Shown here: in pieces, positions 1 to 11,650 of the stretch
Position numbering within the stretch: position 1 is the stretch's first letter
Layout: every line of letters starts with the position of its first letter
From: Rhipicephalus microplus
Lineage: Eukaryota; Arthropoda; Arachnida; Ixodida; Ixodidae
Direction: 5' to 3'
Assembly (NCBI RefSeq): GCF_043290135.1
Contig: NC_134705.1
Location: 37,513,771 to 37,577,770 of the forward strand
Length of the DNA: 64,000 nucleotides
Made by a program: the position numbers and the translations under genes
The notes under the pieces: model-generated
The model's input: only the letters and a program-made list of their open reading frames with translations
The model's database searches: none
What the model was told of the DNA's origin: nothing

Positions 1-914
1 CGACCTGCGGGTAAATACAAATGTTCACATTCTGCATTGGTAACATAAACGTACACTCTAAGTCAGGTGCCGGATAACGAACGGAGCATTAGAGGCGTGC
101 TCCTGCGAACTTACTGAAATCCGGTCTATAGGGTTCCCCGCAATAAAATACCCGTGACATCCGCGCGGCATGGAAGTCACGCATACAGCCGGTAAGAGAA
201 GACGCAAGAAGGATAAAGAAAGGGGGAGAGCCGCCGTCTCCTTCGTGCCAGCCTGGCACAAGGAGGCGGCATCAATTAACGCAGAACCGTTCAGCCACAA
301 GCTGTAGCGCGGAAAAACAAAAGAGAAAGAAATGCCCCCTTCCCCCCCCCCCCCTGCGGTAGCCACGTCAGCTGGATGCCCGGCGCCCGCGTTACATTCA
401 CCGTCGCCTGCATACCGTGGCCTTTGTGCGTCGCCGTTTTGTTCCGCTGTCTTGTGATGGTCGTTTTTCTACAAGATGGTCTGAGACGAAAACATTTTCC
501 AGTGCTATATGCCAGACTTTATTCAAGATATCATACATCTCTCTGCATTTGGCCATACACTGGGATTTGCAGTCCCGTTGTTACTCTTTTGACTTCAATA
601 AAAGTGTATGAACAACTTTCTGTTCATCAGTTCTCCAGGTATGAAACTGTCTCATGCACTAAATAAAAGAGTACTAGTGCATGCGTGCCAGCTTTCTGAA
701 ACACGAGCCTATGTATATTGATGCTCATGTTCTTCCAAACAATTTGAACTGATAATTTTAGGAAAGCATGGCAAAAATGTAACACACAGAAGGCCGTGAG
801 ACAGAAAAAGATTAAATTTAATAATATATTGGTCGATCATTGATTAGTGGTTGCGTAATTTGATGATAAACATCAAGTACAAAAGTCAGAAGTCAGGTGC
901 CGAAGTACAACAGA
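1..914. other. Unassigned non-coding stretch
   Basis: No domain or repeat family recognised. There is a run of 13 C at 342-354. An open frame of 96 codons at 376-666 (+) has no recognisable motif. It overlaps an AATAAA at about 597-602, so this could be the 3' end of some transcript, but nothing else supports that. Confidence 0.4.
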
Positions 915-1165
915 GCCCCATCGTGGTGGTCTTGTGGCTGAGGTACTCGGCTGCTGACCTGCAGATTGCGGGTTCGAATTCCGGCTGCAGCGGCTGTATT
1001 CCTTATGAACTTATGAAAGCGGAATTGTTGCAGGCCCGTGTGCTCAGATTTGGGTCCACGTTAAAGAACACCAGGTGGCTGAATTTCCGAAGCCCTCCAC
1101 TACAGCGTCTCTAATAATCATATGGTGGTTTATGGACGTTAAGCCCCACATATCTGTCAATCAAT
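915..1165 (+). mobile_element. tRNA-derived SINE, Ruka-like, near full length
   Basis: The unit starts with a tRNA-like head whose A-box region lies near 935-947 and whose B box (GGTTCGAATTC type) lies near 970-981. The head is followed by a tRNA-unrelated body with the CGTTAAAGAAC..CCAGGTGG block and ends in CCCACATATC. The same unit recurs at 27280 (+), 27614 (-) and, degenerate, at 21486 (-). From memory it matches the ixodid tick SINE family Ruka; no search was run. The body carries short indels relative to the 27614 copy, so this is an old insertion. RNA polymerase III transcription would start at its left end. Confidence 0.8.
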
Positions 1166-2191
1166 TGAAGTCAGCAGGAGAGTGTATGTCACCGACATTT
1201 GCTCACTCTTTTGAATAATAAGTGATGTTCTCATTTTGCAGCGTGGATTTGTAACAGTGAACCACGACCAAGACAGCCACTGTACTGCTGTAGAGATAGT
1301 GTACTAGCTATAAAAATCTGCGTTTTCTGAAGAGCAACTGCTAGCAGCAAGAATAAATATTTTGAGGTTCGTTCTGCACCATTTCTTGACCCCAACTGCA
1401 TGCCGTCGTTTGCGAAGGAGATGTGCAGAGGCATTATTTATTTGGAGGGAGACCAACCCGTCCGTCACTAATTTGTGTACGTCATACTTGACCTTGGCGC
1501 ACGTTTCGGCATTCACTTTAACAGCGGTGTGATGCTGAATAAAGGCAAGAGTAGTCACTCCCCATAAATAAGATTAGTTAAATAATGAAAATGAGTAAAA
1601 AGCACTGTATATAGTGAAATAATGCGCATAAGTTCTACTTGCAGAAATAAGCGATCGTCGAAATGCTAACAAGGCGCGGAAGCCCCAGCGCGCTGCTCGC
1701 AGCAGTTCCCGCATAGGAAATGCAATTACTAAAGTAGGCATGCTAAAATACCCATGCAACGTCTACGTGCAAAAGCGCATTGTCTTCAAACAGCGAAGAA
1801 TAGGCTGCTGTCACTGTCACGCGTGTACCTCCCGACACAAATCAGCCAAATTTCTCACAGCACACGCACATGCGAGAAACATACGAAGGTTTCGACTGCT
1901 GAACACAGCCTCTTCTGCGAATACCGGTGAGCATAACACCCGCAGTTTACGGGGAAGTACTAAAACGAAGCACAAACACACATTAATCGTTCTTGCGCAA
2001 CGGCGCACCATGAACCGAAGTCGGAGCCAAGAGTCCTCACCGTGGTTGTCTCGAATTCATGAAGCCCTACAAACTATTCGCTGATGAAATGCATGCACAT
2101 AACACAAAAACAGTTCAAGGTTTCGAAGACGGTTTGCAAAAACTCACTTGGTAGATATATACTGTGCATGCAAAAAGACTCGCCGTCATGC
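1166..2191. other. Unassigned non-coding stretch
   Basis: No coding, RNA or repeat signal that I can defend. The open frames here are short and look random. Confidence 0.4.
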
Positions 2192-2262
2192 GGTGGCCCT
2201 GTGGTGCAATGGCTAAAACGTTCGCTTCACGTGCATGCGGTCCCGAGATTGAGTCCAGGGCT
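2192..2262 (+). other. tRNA-like SINE head (third type)
   Basis: There is an A-box-like stretch (TGGTGCAATGGCTAA) at about 2210-2224. A B-box-like GAGATTGAGTCC follows about 30 bp later at 2245-2256. The spacing is tRNA-like, but no clean cloverleaf can be drawn and the acceptor arms do not pair. It is therefore more likely a SINE head than a tRNA gene. No second copy was seen in the window. Confidence 0.35.
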
Positions 2263-3010
2263 GTGCTTTGCCTTTATTCTCGCAAATACAGGTGATTGTG
2301 ATACTAATGGTTTTCAATTTACCTGTAGTCGATTATCCACCACATTCTCAGGGAGAAGCCACTCTGAAAAGAGGAATAGTTTTTTCTTCACCACCACTTT
2401 AGGGCCGGGCCGCCTACGAAAGTCACGCCTAACCGCATGCCGTATCTTGCAAGAAAAATTTGACCTAAAATCCCAGGTAATTTTTGTTCCGGCTATTCTG
2501 AAGGCCACTTTAAATCGGGCCGGTTTCTCTGAAACACGGCTGTGGAGCCGCCTAAAAGTGGCGATAATGTGAATTAATTTTCTGCCTGCGGGCGTGTAGT
2601 CTAGCCAGGAATCGACTAAGAGTGTAAGGGAAGTGTTCACAGAGTTCATCGTAAATGGAATATCGCTGCAAGGGTCGTTACGTTCATTTCTGTGCATTAC
2701 AGAATTCTCCAGAAAGGACGGTTCATCGGAACATGTTCGCATTTGAAAATAACACACTGATTATTCAGTGCAGATTACCAACACAGTAAGCCCAACATCA
2801 CCTGTTTATTTTTATTATTTGAGAAAATTTGCTAGATAAAACAACTTTCCATAGCAAGCGAATTTCTCATGCTTGTACCTTTACTTATAGAGCAAATTTT
2901 ACTTACAATTAACCACGTGGCTTCATTTCTTCGCACACGCCTAAATCCTCGTTCAAAGCTGTAGCATTGCAAACAGAGCATCATTACAGATTTTCACACC
3001 AGCGCTCGTC
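2263..3010. other. Unassigned stretch
   Basis: An open frame of 147 codons lies on the minus strand at 2314-2757, but no family or motif is recognisable and there is no exon signal. It is treated as chance. The rest is AT-rich with nothing identified. Confidence 0.35.
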
Positions 3011-3060
3011 TCCTTCTTGTCCCACTGTCTTTGTTCTGTTCTCGCGCTATAGCTACTGTC
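3011..3060 (+). repeat. Half-copy of a foldback element
   Basis: TCCTTCTTGTC...TGTTCTCGCGCTATAGC matches the right arm of the foldback element at 58387-58517 (same order: CTTCTTGTC, then TGTTCTCGCGCTATAGC). The left arm is absent, so this is a truncated relative. Confidence 0.55.
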
Positions 3061-4283
3061 AAGTATATCCGCCTCTTGCGCTGCTGCTTTTAGTGATACC
3101 GGTGGCGCCTTCAACGGAGAACGGTGTCGAAAAGCGGATTGCGCTGCTCAACTTTGCACGAAGTGCCAGCTTTTTACTGTATTTTTAAATTCACTTTGTA
3201 TTTTGATTTGATATTTCCACTGCCAATGCTGCTATGCGAGACAGCCATGACGTGTTACGTCGATTGTTCTCCTTTATTTGTTTAAATTTACGGGGCCGTT
3301 TTTGTTGGTGTGCGCGAGTGCGGTGTAATGCATGCGTTTCTGACGTGCATGCGCGGAATATGTTCGCGTGACCAGCTAACACAAGAAAGATAAAGGCTGT
3401 TGCAACGTAAAAAGGCCGTCTTGTTTCCTCGAAGACGGTGAACAATACAAAATGAAAATTATGGATGTAGGCATGCTTAGGAAACGCACAAAATACTCAT
3501 TATTTCAGCATCGTCCACAAATTTCAGCTTCGTAGAGCTAAATTAAGTAATAACAAAGAAAAAGGTAAATACTGAAGTAACATGCGGCACAGATGCATAA
3601 TGATGTATGAAAGAAAGCACTTGAGCACTTGAGCAAGAAACATTCACAGTTTCTTTTTCACAGGACATTAAAAACTATGACCAACCTCGAACTGTTTTAG
3701 AATCATGTACTTCTGAAAATGTAATCACTAACGCCGTTGAAGCCACTCTCATCTATCAAATGCGCTTAAAATTCAGCACAAAAAACTGAGGACGTTTGCA
3801 CGCGTAGCATAACTCAAATTTAAACAGGAAATGCTCACGTGCGTAGTATGAATAAATTGTATGCTAGATTCTCCTCTGGTAGGTGAAAACCCACATGACA
3901 TGTGATTCCAGAATTATGTTTTGGGAATAGCAAGCATATAGTACGGCGACTTACAGGCTCGCTATCCTTTGAAAAAGGGGTATTCCAACCACAACTCAAT
4001 ATTAACCAACGCATCAACGATAACAACGCACTTATCACCACACACTGGAGTAAAGTAGACACACAAGGCCGAGCAGGGTGGGTTTACTGTAGCAGTGGCA
4101 TAGCCAAAAGGGGTGGTCAGGGGGGGTTCAAACGTTCCACCCAAATTTTTTCGTGTCCTCCCCATTCATCCACTTGTTTTAGTCCCTTCGCGCTGGCGTG
4201 ATTTAGGAATCAAACGCTGCTACTACCGCAATATGATTCCTGGGCGGTTTCGCAGCAAATAATGTCTGCATACGGAAGAAATT
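3061..4283. other. Mostly unassigned; G-rich repeat-like block at 4095-4165
   Basis: At about 4095-4165 there is a GGCATAGCCAAAAGGGG...CAGGGGGGGTTC block ending in a T-run. It resembles a short interspersed repeat common in invertebrate genomes, a recollection only. The remainder shows nothing recognisable. Confidence 0.35.
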
Positions 4284-4566
4284 GGCCCCGTATCTGCATG
4301 TTTCACTGCAAATGTCGTCGAAAGACGATAGTCTTTCGTCTGGAGAGTGAACAAAACTTTTACTTGATGTTCTGCGCAAAAAAATGGGTGAATTGTATTG
4401 TAGAGGTGCGTTGAATGCCTCAATCCATGCAGCGAAGGCACGTAACACACGAGCGATATTTGGCAGTTATCTTCAAAAACTAAGGAAGGCGTGTGCGCCT
4501 ATCTCGGAGGCGGTAAGGTGTAGAACGCAAAGCGACGGGCAGGTGCCACCACCGCATCGTCATATA
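4284..4566 (-). mobile_element. Fragment of the (CTGT)n HINE-like element, right half
   Basis: Read on the minus strand, this matches the right half of the family. It has the conserved GCGTTCTACACCTTA block, the CAGAACATCAA block, the inverted palindrome (AAGACTATCGTCTT) and the 3' hairpin TTTGCA..TGCA followed by TACGGGGCCAATTT. The left half with the microsatellite is missing. Confidence 0.7.
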
Positions 4567-4706
4567 GAAAACACCTTGATTTAGAGAAAGTAATGACATT
4601 CTCCTTCATGCACGAGTTTTTTTCTCGATTATCCTCGCCCGCTCGTCCTAAAAGCGGTGCGCGGCGCCATTTTTTCGCCGACGCTCTCGCGGGTGCGCCG
4701 CAGAAT

Positions 4707-5141
4707 TCAATGAAGGTGGGTTGTTTGTGGCAGCTTAAGTTGCGTGCCACAGTAGTGCTCTATTTTTTTAATGGTTGTAATAAAGTTAGGGACACTGAGG
4801 GAACCGTTTGTTAAAAGGTTAGCATCTTTAAAGAGTTGTATAAGTGGGGCATACTTATAAATAAAAGTTTTTATGGGGCGTCCTACGATGCGGATATTTT
4901 TCTGCCGCATGATAACATGCTGCACGTTTGCATCTGATGTAGTTCCGCTTGTGGCATGTTCGTCAATGTTCGGAATCCGTTTCGTGCTTGTGCGCCAGTA
5001 TACGACACAGGTACTTACAGCGTCACATATTGCAATAACTTTGTGGATGGTGGATCGCTTGGCCATGTGTTTATCTTCTTGGCGTGAAAGTAGCTTTGCG
5101 CAGTGGTCTTCAAATCGAGAAAGGTCTTTGAGCAATGTCAA
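4707..5141 (-). CDS. Unrecognised open frame, 144 codons
   Basis: This uninterrupted frame runs from the ATG at 5139-5141 to a stop at 4707-4709. The protein is basic with a Cys/His-poor, lysine-rich composition and an I/L/F-rich C-terminal half. No signal peptide, membrane segment or catalytic motif is visible. It sits just beyond a repeat fragment in a gene-poor area, and no promoter or splice signals were identified. It could be an exon-like relic of a transposase or a captured gene, or chance. I do not recognise the family. Confidence 0.2.
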   Translation of the reverse strand: MTLLKDLSRFEDHCAKLLSRQEDKHMAKRSTIHKVIAICDAVSTCVVYWRTSTKRIPNIDEHATSGTTSDANVQHVIMRQKNIRIVGRPIKTFIYKYAPLIQLFKDANLLTNGSLSVPNFITTIKKIEHYCGTQLKLPQTTHLH

Positions 5142-6689
5142 TACAATTAAGTGCCGCGAACAGTGATTTATCTACAACAATAACACAAACAAAAAATTAA
5201 TAATTAGAACTGTGTTTTGACGTTTTTGTCAAGCAAACTAGCTATCAGAATTTAGTGAGAGGAGAAACTCTGCACCAGGTATGTCATCATTTTCTGAGCG
5301 TCAATAGCGACCAGAAAATTCTATCCGGACTAATTCCAGTCAGAAGTACCCATGTGACACTGGTATAAAAGATATTATAAATTTTATTAGGGAATTGAAG
5401 ACATGCTAATACAAGCGTGAATAAAACAAATGCTGTCACGATCACCTAGAAAATGGCTCACTTTCTATCAATGTTTTATAGCTATTTTTTCCGTTTCGCC
5501 TCTGTATTTCTTTATTTCTTTCCATGAACCGTATCTCTTTCATCATTTTTGTGTGTTAACCCCCTTCCCGCTAAAAAAACTAATAACAATATAAAAACCC
5601 TTATTGAAACGAGCGCCAATTAGTGCTTCTCTGTCAAACCATTCATTTGTTTTCTCCAACAAACCTTCCCGTAAACAAATCTTAACAGTGACAAAAATCG
5701 CAATCGAGAAGCTGTATCATCCCACGTAATTGTTCGCAGCGAAATCATACTTTAGTTGTGCATTTTCGACGGTTCCCGAGGTGCGAGCAAAGTGATGAAG
5801 TATGAGATGAATAATATATTTATTTTTGATATTTATTTAGACATACTGGAGATCAGCATTTTGGTTCAAGAAGGAGGGGCATAACAAACGTGAAGCGATT
5901 CGTTACAGCCAAAAAAGTATCCATACGCTAACAGAAGTCACATGTATGTGGAGAAGCAACAAAATTTATAACACATTTGCACACTCTTATCAACAAGTAG
6001 AGAACGTTCCAGCTATAAAGCAAGATTCTTAGCCAGAAAAGTCTCACGATGCAGTGAATTTTATTCATCACTGTTCTGGGAAAACAACAGTATTTGTAAG
6101 CATTAGTTCGTGCAAATATGGGTGCCAAGGATCGATCATGTTTACGTTGGGTATTCCTGGAGGCGTCTGGCTAAACGCAACGAGCTACATTTAAGGCAAT
6201 TTTCTGTGACATAATTTTGTATCAAAATGTTAAATGATTCAACTTTCTTCTTGCTTCCAACAAAGGAATTCAGCATAATGATGACAACTCCACTTTGAAG
6301 CGACGCACAAAATGTTGATGAAAAATCACTGCTTATTCACGAGGTGAAAGATGACTAGTAGGGCGAAGCGTATTGACGAACGGACGCATGGATGAACAGA
6401 TGGATGCACACACAGATATAGAAGCATGGTTGGACTGAGGGACGATTCGTCTCACTCATCATCATTCACTCTGTGGTTATGCTGATATCTGTTTTTATTG
6501 ACATCCAATGCAATGCAAGTGGCTACTACGACGACTACGACGACACGGGACATACGACCGACAGCGTAAGGAGCTTCGCCCCTCAAAAACATGTATGTTG
6601 TTGAGCAGCTTGAACCAATACTTGAAATCCAGCATTCAGTCATGCTTTGATACGAGATAACAGAAACCCGCCTTACCTCGCACATACAG
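5142..6689. other. Unassigned AT-rich stretch
   Basis: Nothing recognised on either strand. The open frames are below 70 codons and lack motifs. Confidence 0.4.
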
Positions 6690-6905
6690 TGTTTTACAGC
6701 GAAAGGTCTAATGAGGTCACTTTTCGGGTCACGCGCAGATGCATGTTGTCCGCTGCCACCGCCGGTGTCCATCATCACATCGCGAAAAAGGTAATAACGT
6801 TGCCTTAGGCAGGCAAACCCACCGCCAGTGGCACAGTGGAACTCGAATCCGGGTACGCTGGATGCCAGCCCAGTATTCTGCCACTGAGCTACACCAGCGC
6901 TTATG
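6690..6905 (-). mobile_element. tRNA-derived SINE, second family
   Basis: On the minus strand it begins at about 6905 with a tRNA-like head: A box TGTAGCTCAGTGGCAG, B box GGATTCGAGTTCC. The body contains GGACACCGGCGG and GACCCGAA..GTGA, then CTTTCGCTGTAAAACAC. The same head and body order recurs at 17640-17850 on the plus strand, which shows a dispersed family. The acceptor stem does not pair, so it is not a functional tRNA gene. Confidence 0.65.
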
Positions 6906-7599
6906 ATATGTGGTCGAACTTGCCGTAGACAGGTTTGATGTCGGGAAATAAATCGCGTTAATACGACTTATAAAGCGTTTTAAAACAGCGAAATAACCAC
7001 CAGTCGTCGCAGAATGTGATTAGCAAAATGAGTGGGCCGTCGAATGCTCCAGCCTATTAAAAAAGTTTGTTCCCGTTTCCCTAATAACTGTGCCGCACAT
7101 CCACTGCAGCCGATTTCCTCGTCGTCGTCAGCCGCTGCACGGACAATTGGCACAAAATTCCTTGCAAGTGTTTAGCGGATACCATGCTTCTCAGAAGAAT
7201 GACGAAAAATAGCATAGCCAATGCCGGTCTACCATGCAAATGTTTATTATTAATGCCCTTGTGGGTACCAAGCAAGTGTGCATGCAGTAGTTACTCAATG
7301 AGGGTTTCGAAAAGGCTCTTCTACCTTGTTCTTGTTCTTGTCGCCCTTTCTTTGTGGCTCATAATTACTGTGGGGGATCAGCCATAATTGAGTGGTCTTA
7401 TAAAGTATTATTCTGTTTTAGAGTAAACGAACTGACCAATCGAAAACGTTAAAACTTTTAGAATGAAATTTTGATAATCACTGGTCTGTACTTATTATAA
7501 AGTTTTTGTATTAGCAATAGATTTTAACCAAGATCAGAACCTAGCTTAACAAAAGAAATCAAAAGGAAGAAGTTATGCGTATGACGAAACAGAAAAATA
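6906..7599. other. Unassigned stretch
   Basis: No supported feature. Open frames at about 7081-7387 lack motifs. Confidence 0.35.
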
Positions 7600-8040
7600 A
7601 TATTATTTTGTATGCCTTTTCGTTTCATTCAGATAATTCCGCACTGCCTCGCAACTTTCGCACTGGCAAACCCTAAAATAGAGGCTCCAAAGGACAGAAT
7701 CACGGGCATGGAGAAATTTATTCTAATAGTACGTAAAGGATTTTCTAACTTGGACCTACTAGCTATAGTAAATCATGTACATGTTAAAAAGTAATGATCC
7801 ATAGTTTCTTGCTCAGCACAGAAAGTGCACATTGGACAAAGAGCCTGACCAGACCTGTGTTGGTAAAAATTTATTTTGGGCACCCTACAGCGCAGCCTGG
7901 TAATTGGGACTTGTAGTTCATCTGTGTCACAACAGGATCGGAGCCAAGGATATATTAAGTGCCGATATTCAGTCGAATTTGTGAGTGATGTACATGTGGA
8001 GTTTTCCATAATGGTACGCCAGTGAAATCGCGCAGCTGTT
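7600..8040 (-). pseudogene. LINE ORF2 C-terminal fragment, copy 1
   Basis: The minus-strand frame over 8009-7773 ends in a cysteine/histidine cluster of the kind found after the RNase H or RT domain of I/Jockey-group LINEs (CPMCTFC, then HYFLTC). It is preceded by RLRCRVPKINFY. The neighbouring unit at 8198-8470 carries a clearly homologous segment, so two copies of one LINE family lie head to tail. It is 5'-truncated and lacks RT. What follows the stop (7790-7600) is 3' flank or UTR. Confidence 0.6.
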
Positions 8041-8640
8041 ACATAAGACTTTTCGCTGAGACTGTGCTGCGCCTTCTTCTTCTTCTTCTCCTCATATCAT
8101 GGCTCTTACCCAATGTATGGGATTGGCTGAGTGTTAGGTGAATTTTTTTTGTTTCTTAGTAGTCGTTTAGGCTAGGGATAGGTTACACAACCAATATTTA
8201 CTGAATAATAATAAATACATGTTTAAAAGAATGAAGATTTGAGCTCCATATTCTTTTAGCTTGACTGATAAACTCCTCTATGGCGTAGTAAACATCCCTG
8301 TGACTGTAGGCCAGAGTAGAGGCACCGAATGATAGAACAACTGATTTGGATATTTCCAGACCCAAGTTTCGAAGAGGTGGTGCTATGAATCTTCTTCTAA
8401 ATAACGTACACCGGTGACAGGATAAAAAATAATGACTGATTGTTTCCTCCTCTTTACAGAAAATACACAAAGCAGACCAGACAATGCTTGAATTGCTCTA
8501 TGCAGGTAAATGTTGAGAGAGGTAACCCAACAGCGAAGTTTGGTTATGGCCACTTCTATTATTCTCGCCCGTGATAACTCATATTTCTAGAAAAATAATC
8601 GGTGCTTATATTCTGAAGAAGCTGTCAAGACAGGGTCTAA
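8041..8640 (-). pseudogene. LINE ORF2 C-terminal fragment, copy 2, with 3' UTR and GAA-repeat tail
   Basis: Homologous to the unit just below it: CIFCKEEETISHYFLSC corresponds to the CTFCAEQETMDHYFLTC region of copy 1. Upstream sequence to about 8640 continues the match in a shifted frame (TKLRCW / LNIYLHR). Downstream the 3' UTR contains CCAATCCCATACATTGGG and ends in a (GAA)n-type tail at about 8078-8092 read on the minus strand, which fixes the 3' end. It is 5'-truncated and frameshifted. Confidence 0.6.
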
Positions 8641-9444
8641 TAAGCATTTTTTTAAGTTAAGATGCGGAATTGTGTAATTGTAATGTATGTTGTCATTATA
8701 CAACTGGAACGATTGGCCTGAAAAGCACCCCCTTTGCTAAAGGATCAGTGCTTTCGTTTAAAAGCAGACTCTTGTGTCCTAGCGCCCAAATTATGTGAAG
8801 ACTTTGTAGGTGCGCGGGAACTAGTATTTTAAAAAGCTTTAGAAGGGCGTTTCACCAGATGCAGAGAGAGAAGAACACAGAGATAATGAGTCAGTGATGA
8901 TTACTTTTACTGTATTTAAACTGGGTAATATTTGGAGAGCTAATAATATGACCATAAATTCAGCTATAAAAACTGGGATCAAATCCGGCAGTCATAACAA
9001 AAAAGACTCGTCATGCTGCGCTTACCGCGCAGGCGTGGTGTTTTTTGTTTTTTGTTTTTGTCGAAACAAACTTTTTCGGCCAATGTTGTGCAGCCGCTGC
9101 TGATTGCGCAAGTCATCGTGTTTACCTTGGGATATCTGAAAAAGTGCGTAACCATTTTTCACTGTGGTTGTTGCAGTCATAGGCCCAAGAGCATGGCACA
9201 GCGCCCACACACAGCACAGAAAACAAAGCGAGCGCTACGTTTGTTACGCGCAGCGCCGACAAAAATGGCGCGAGCGAAAAAGAAAAACACAAACAAAGCG
9301 CAGGATCCACACGTCTCCAAGGGCAACCGCCAAGAAGACCAATAATCGTGCAGAAAAAATGCCGGAGACTGGAAGGACGCGAAGGGGGGTGAGGAGATAC
9401 TGAGGATGTAAAGCGCGTGGCGGCGGGTACAGTGAAAGGCGGCA
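8641..9444. other. Unassigned; GC-richer block at 9180-9440
   Basis: The block at about 9180-9440 is richer in G and C and includes an AAAATGGCGCGAG motif reminiscent of promoter or transposon 5' regions. Nothing more specific can be supported. Confidence 0.3.
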
Positions 9445-9610
9445 CTTTACCAAGATCAAGGGGCTTTAGTTTTAGCAAGGCGTTGGAAACGCTTGCCTTC
9501 TTGTGCATAGTGTTGCATTGTCAGCCCAGCGTCAGAAACGCTACTGTTCTCAGAATTACTTACGTATGCCAACCCTGGTGGAAAGGCACACATACATATT
9601 ATGCGTGCTG
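9445..9610 (-). mobile_element. Fragment of the (CTGT)n HINE-like element, middle part
   Basis: Minus-strand reading gives the GGCACACATA...GTAATTCTGAG...GTTTC.AACGC order found in the centre of the full copies at 28599 and 39052. Both ends are missing. Confidence 0.5.
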
Positions 9611-10301
9611 TTGTTGATTCGCAAGCTTGCGCGTGTACCAGCAATAACGCTGGAAGGTGCGATCAAAACTGTGTAAATGCAAGACTCCCTGCCCATGACC
9701 GGATAATTAAAAGTTGAATATACCTATAGCCACTGTCCCAGTGCAGCGCAATTGGCTTGTGCTTTGAATTACTTAGTTTTCGGGGCACAAGTTATATCAT
9801 TTGCCAATTTAACTTCTGCCGCAGTGACTGCCGTTTTTTTCACAGTCAACACCCCGGCACGGTACATGTTGCGCTCAGTCGTTACAGAGATCAAATTTGT
9901 GGGAGGCCGCAACTTGTCCACACATGTACACTGGATTAGACTGAAAAAAAAAAAACCGCATGATCTAAGAAAAAAACAAAAAACTGCTCAATGCCTTGAG
10001 GTGTGCGTGATGTATTTTCTTCGCCCATGCCATCCCTCACTGCTTAGCTTCCAGTTCCAGTGCTTTCGTCGGGGCGACAGAAGAGAAAATGCTATTGCAA
10101 CGTGCGACAAATCATAGTAACTCCGCTTGTATTGGATGGCTTCTTGAAATTTTAGCGCCATCAAATCTCTGAGGCAACGAGCTCTTTTACTGAATTTATT
10201 GCATGGTTACTTGAAAATCTGTTTCAGGGGCCTCCAAGTAAGATTCATTGCCTAAGGTATATGCGCAAAGACGAAATTAGAAGCAAACTAAAGAGAAAAT
10301 T
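9611..10301. other. Unassigned stretch
   Basis: No supported feature. There are A-rich runs near 9940-9980. Confidence 0.35.
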
Positions 10302-10490
10302 TGGTACCGTATTTGCGTGTTTTACTGCAATTGTCATAGAAATACGATAGTATTGCGTCTGGAGAGTGTCAATTTTATTCTGGAATCACTGCGTTAGAGT
10401 GTCTCGATCCGTGCTGCGAAGGTGAACCAGCGCATCGAGGCATGTTATAGACACGAGCGCTATCTGGCAGTTATCTTTTTAGAAATTTTG
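10302..10490 (-). mobile_element. Degenerate right end of the (CTGT)n HINE-like element
   Basis: Minus-strand reading gives CTGCCAGATAGCGCTCGTG, then CGATGCGCTGG, a degraded inverted palindrome, TTGCAGTAAAACACGCAA (the 3' hairpin) and TACGGTACCAAATTTT. The order matches the intact right end at 29221-29283. It is diverged and lacks the left half. Confidence 0.55.
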
Positions 10491-11430
10491 AGAAATTTTG
10501 AGAAACTTTCAGAAATTAAGTGTTAGCAGTTTTAATGGGTACAAGTTTTAATGTTCTGCGGTGTTGCTAACCACGAAAAAATGAGGAACGTAAAGCTGAA
10601 AAAATATACGACGAAATAAAAATATTTTCAATGATTCGCTTCATCTATTCGTCCGTTTACAATGGCATCTCTAGGACTCACCAAGCAATTTCTGAAACTA
10701 GCGACATAATGCACAACAAATGCACAAAATGAAGAAAAATGAGTAAACATGTTATCATGTAAAATTAAGAACAATACACACAGTATAGCCATAATTTTTA
10801 GAAGAAATAAATTAAGCTCTGCACAAGCAATTTCTCGCGCACCAAACAGACACATGCCACACCGTAACAGTGTTGATTATCTTTTTCAATTGAAACACAT
10901 ATTACTGTGCCCATTACATGTCATATTACGTGGCTTATGCCACATATATTACCCGAAATTTGCGAGAATTATAACGTGCAAACTTGGATTGTTCTACGCC
11001 GATCGCATCTTTCGTGTCTGCGAAACACGTCTGCAGAAGAAAGGTGCCAGCGAAAAGCACCAGCAGAGATTGGAATCACTCTGCGAAAGTCTATATTATG
11101 TTTACATATACCGCACGCAAAAACCCGTGGGAAATCAACTGTCCCAACGTTCAGCATTGCTACAAACACTTATTTGTTATGTTCAGCTCCGAGAGTCGTG
11201 CCTGCACGTATGCTAGCCAACAAAAGTCTGCATGCTTTGCCGATTCCATGGCGCTAAGTAACTCTTGCTCCCGAAAGCAGCGTCGATGGACCACTGCATT
11301 CTACGCTGGCTTTTTAACAAGACACGCTTGAAATAAGCCTACTCTTTATTGCGGAAAGCCGCCTGCGATGTCTGCCACGACGGTGAGGTCGTTGGCACCT
11401 TGGTTCGCACTGTCTTCCACGCTTTCTTAC
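10491..11430. other. Unassigned stretch
   Basis: Several overlapping open frames of 100-155 codons at 10749-11331 lie in three frames with no motif. They look like chance in a stop-poor region. Confidence 0.3.
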
Positions 11431-11650
11431 CTCCGTATTCAGAAACGCTCCTCGACTCGAATTCCATCCTTCACTTGACTGAGTTGAGAACTGCGCCGCT
11501 GCTCGACTGAAATCGACGCTGCGCTTTTCAAGAATCACTGCAAAATATTACTGATATGCAGATGACTTGGCCGGCCAAGAGACAGCGCTCCCATCGGCTT
11601 TTTCAAGTCGAGGGTAGCTTTTGAGTGAAGGAGCGTTTGTGAATACCGAG
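11431..11650. mobile_element. Foldback (inverted-repeat) element
   Basis: The left end CTCCGTATTCAGAAACGCTCCT is mirrored by the right end AGGAGCGTTTGTGAATACCGAG. The interior is also partly self-complementary: ACTTGA near 11475 against TCAAGT near 11605, and GGCCGGCC near the centre. The arms are imperfect, so it is an old MITE-like or foldback insertion of about 220 bp. No transposase is present. Confidence 0.5.

Noticed and set aside
2314..2757. 147-codon minus-strand frame
   Set aside because: No recognisable motif or exon context; lies beside a SINE head and shows no protein-like periodicity.
6840..6905. Possible genuine tRNA gene on the minus strand
   Set aside because: The acceptor stem does not pair and the anticodon arm is irregular; the head is followed by the same body as at 17640, so it is a SINE.
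10749..11331. Cluster of 100-155 codon plus-strand frames
   Set aside because: Three phases overlap with no motif, splice signal or composition typical of protein.
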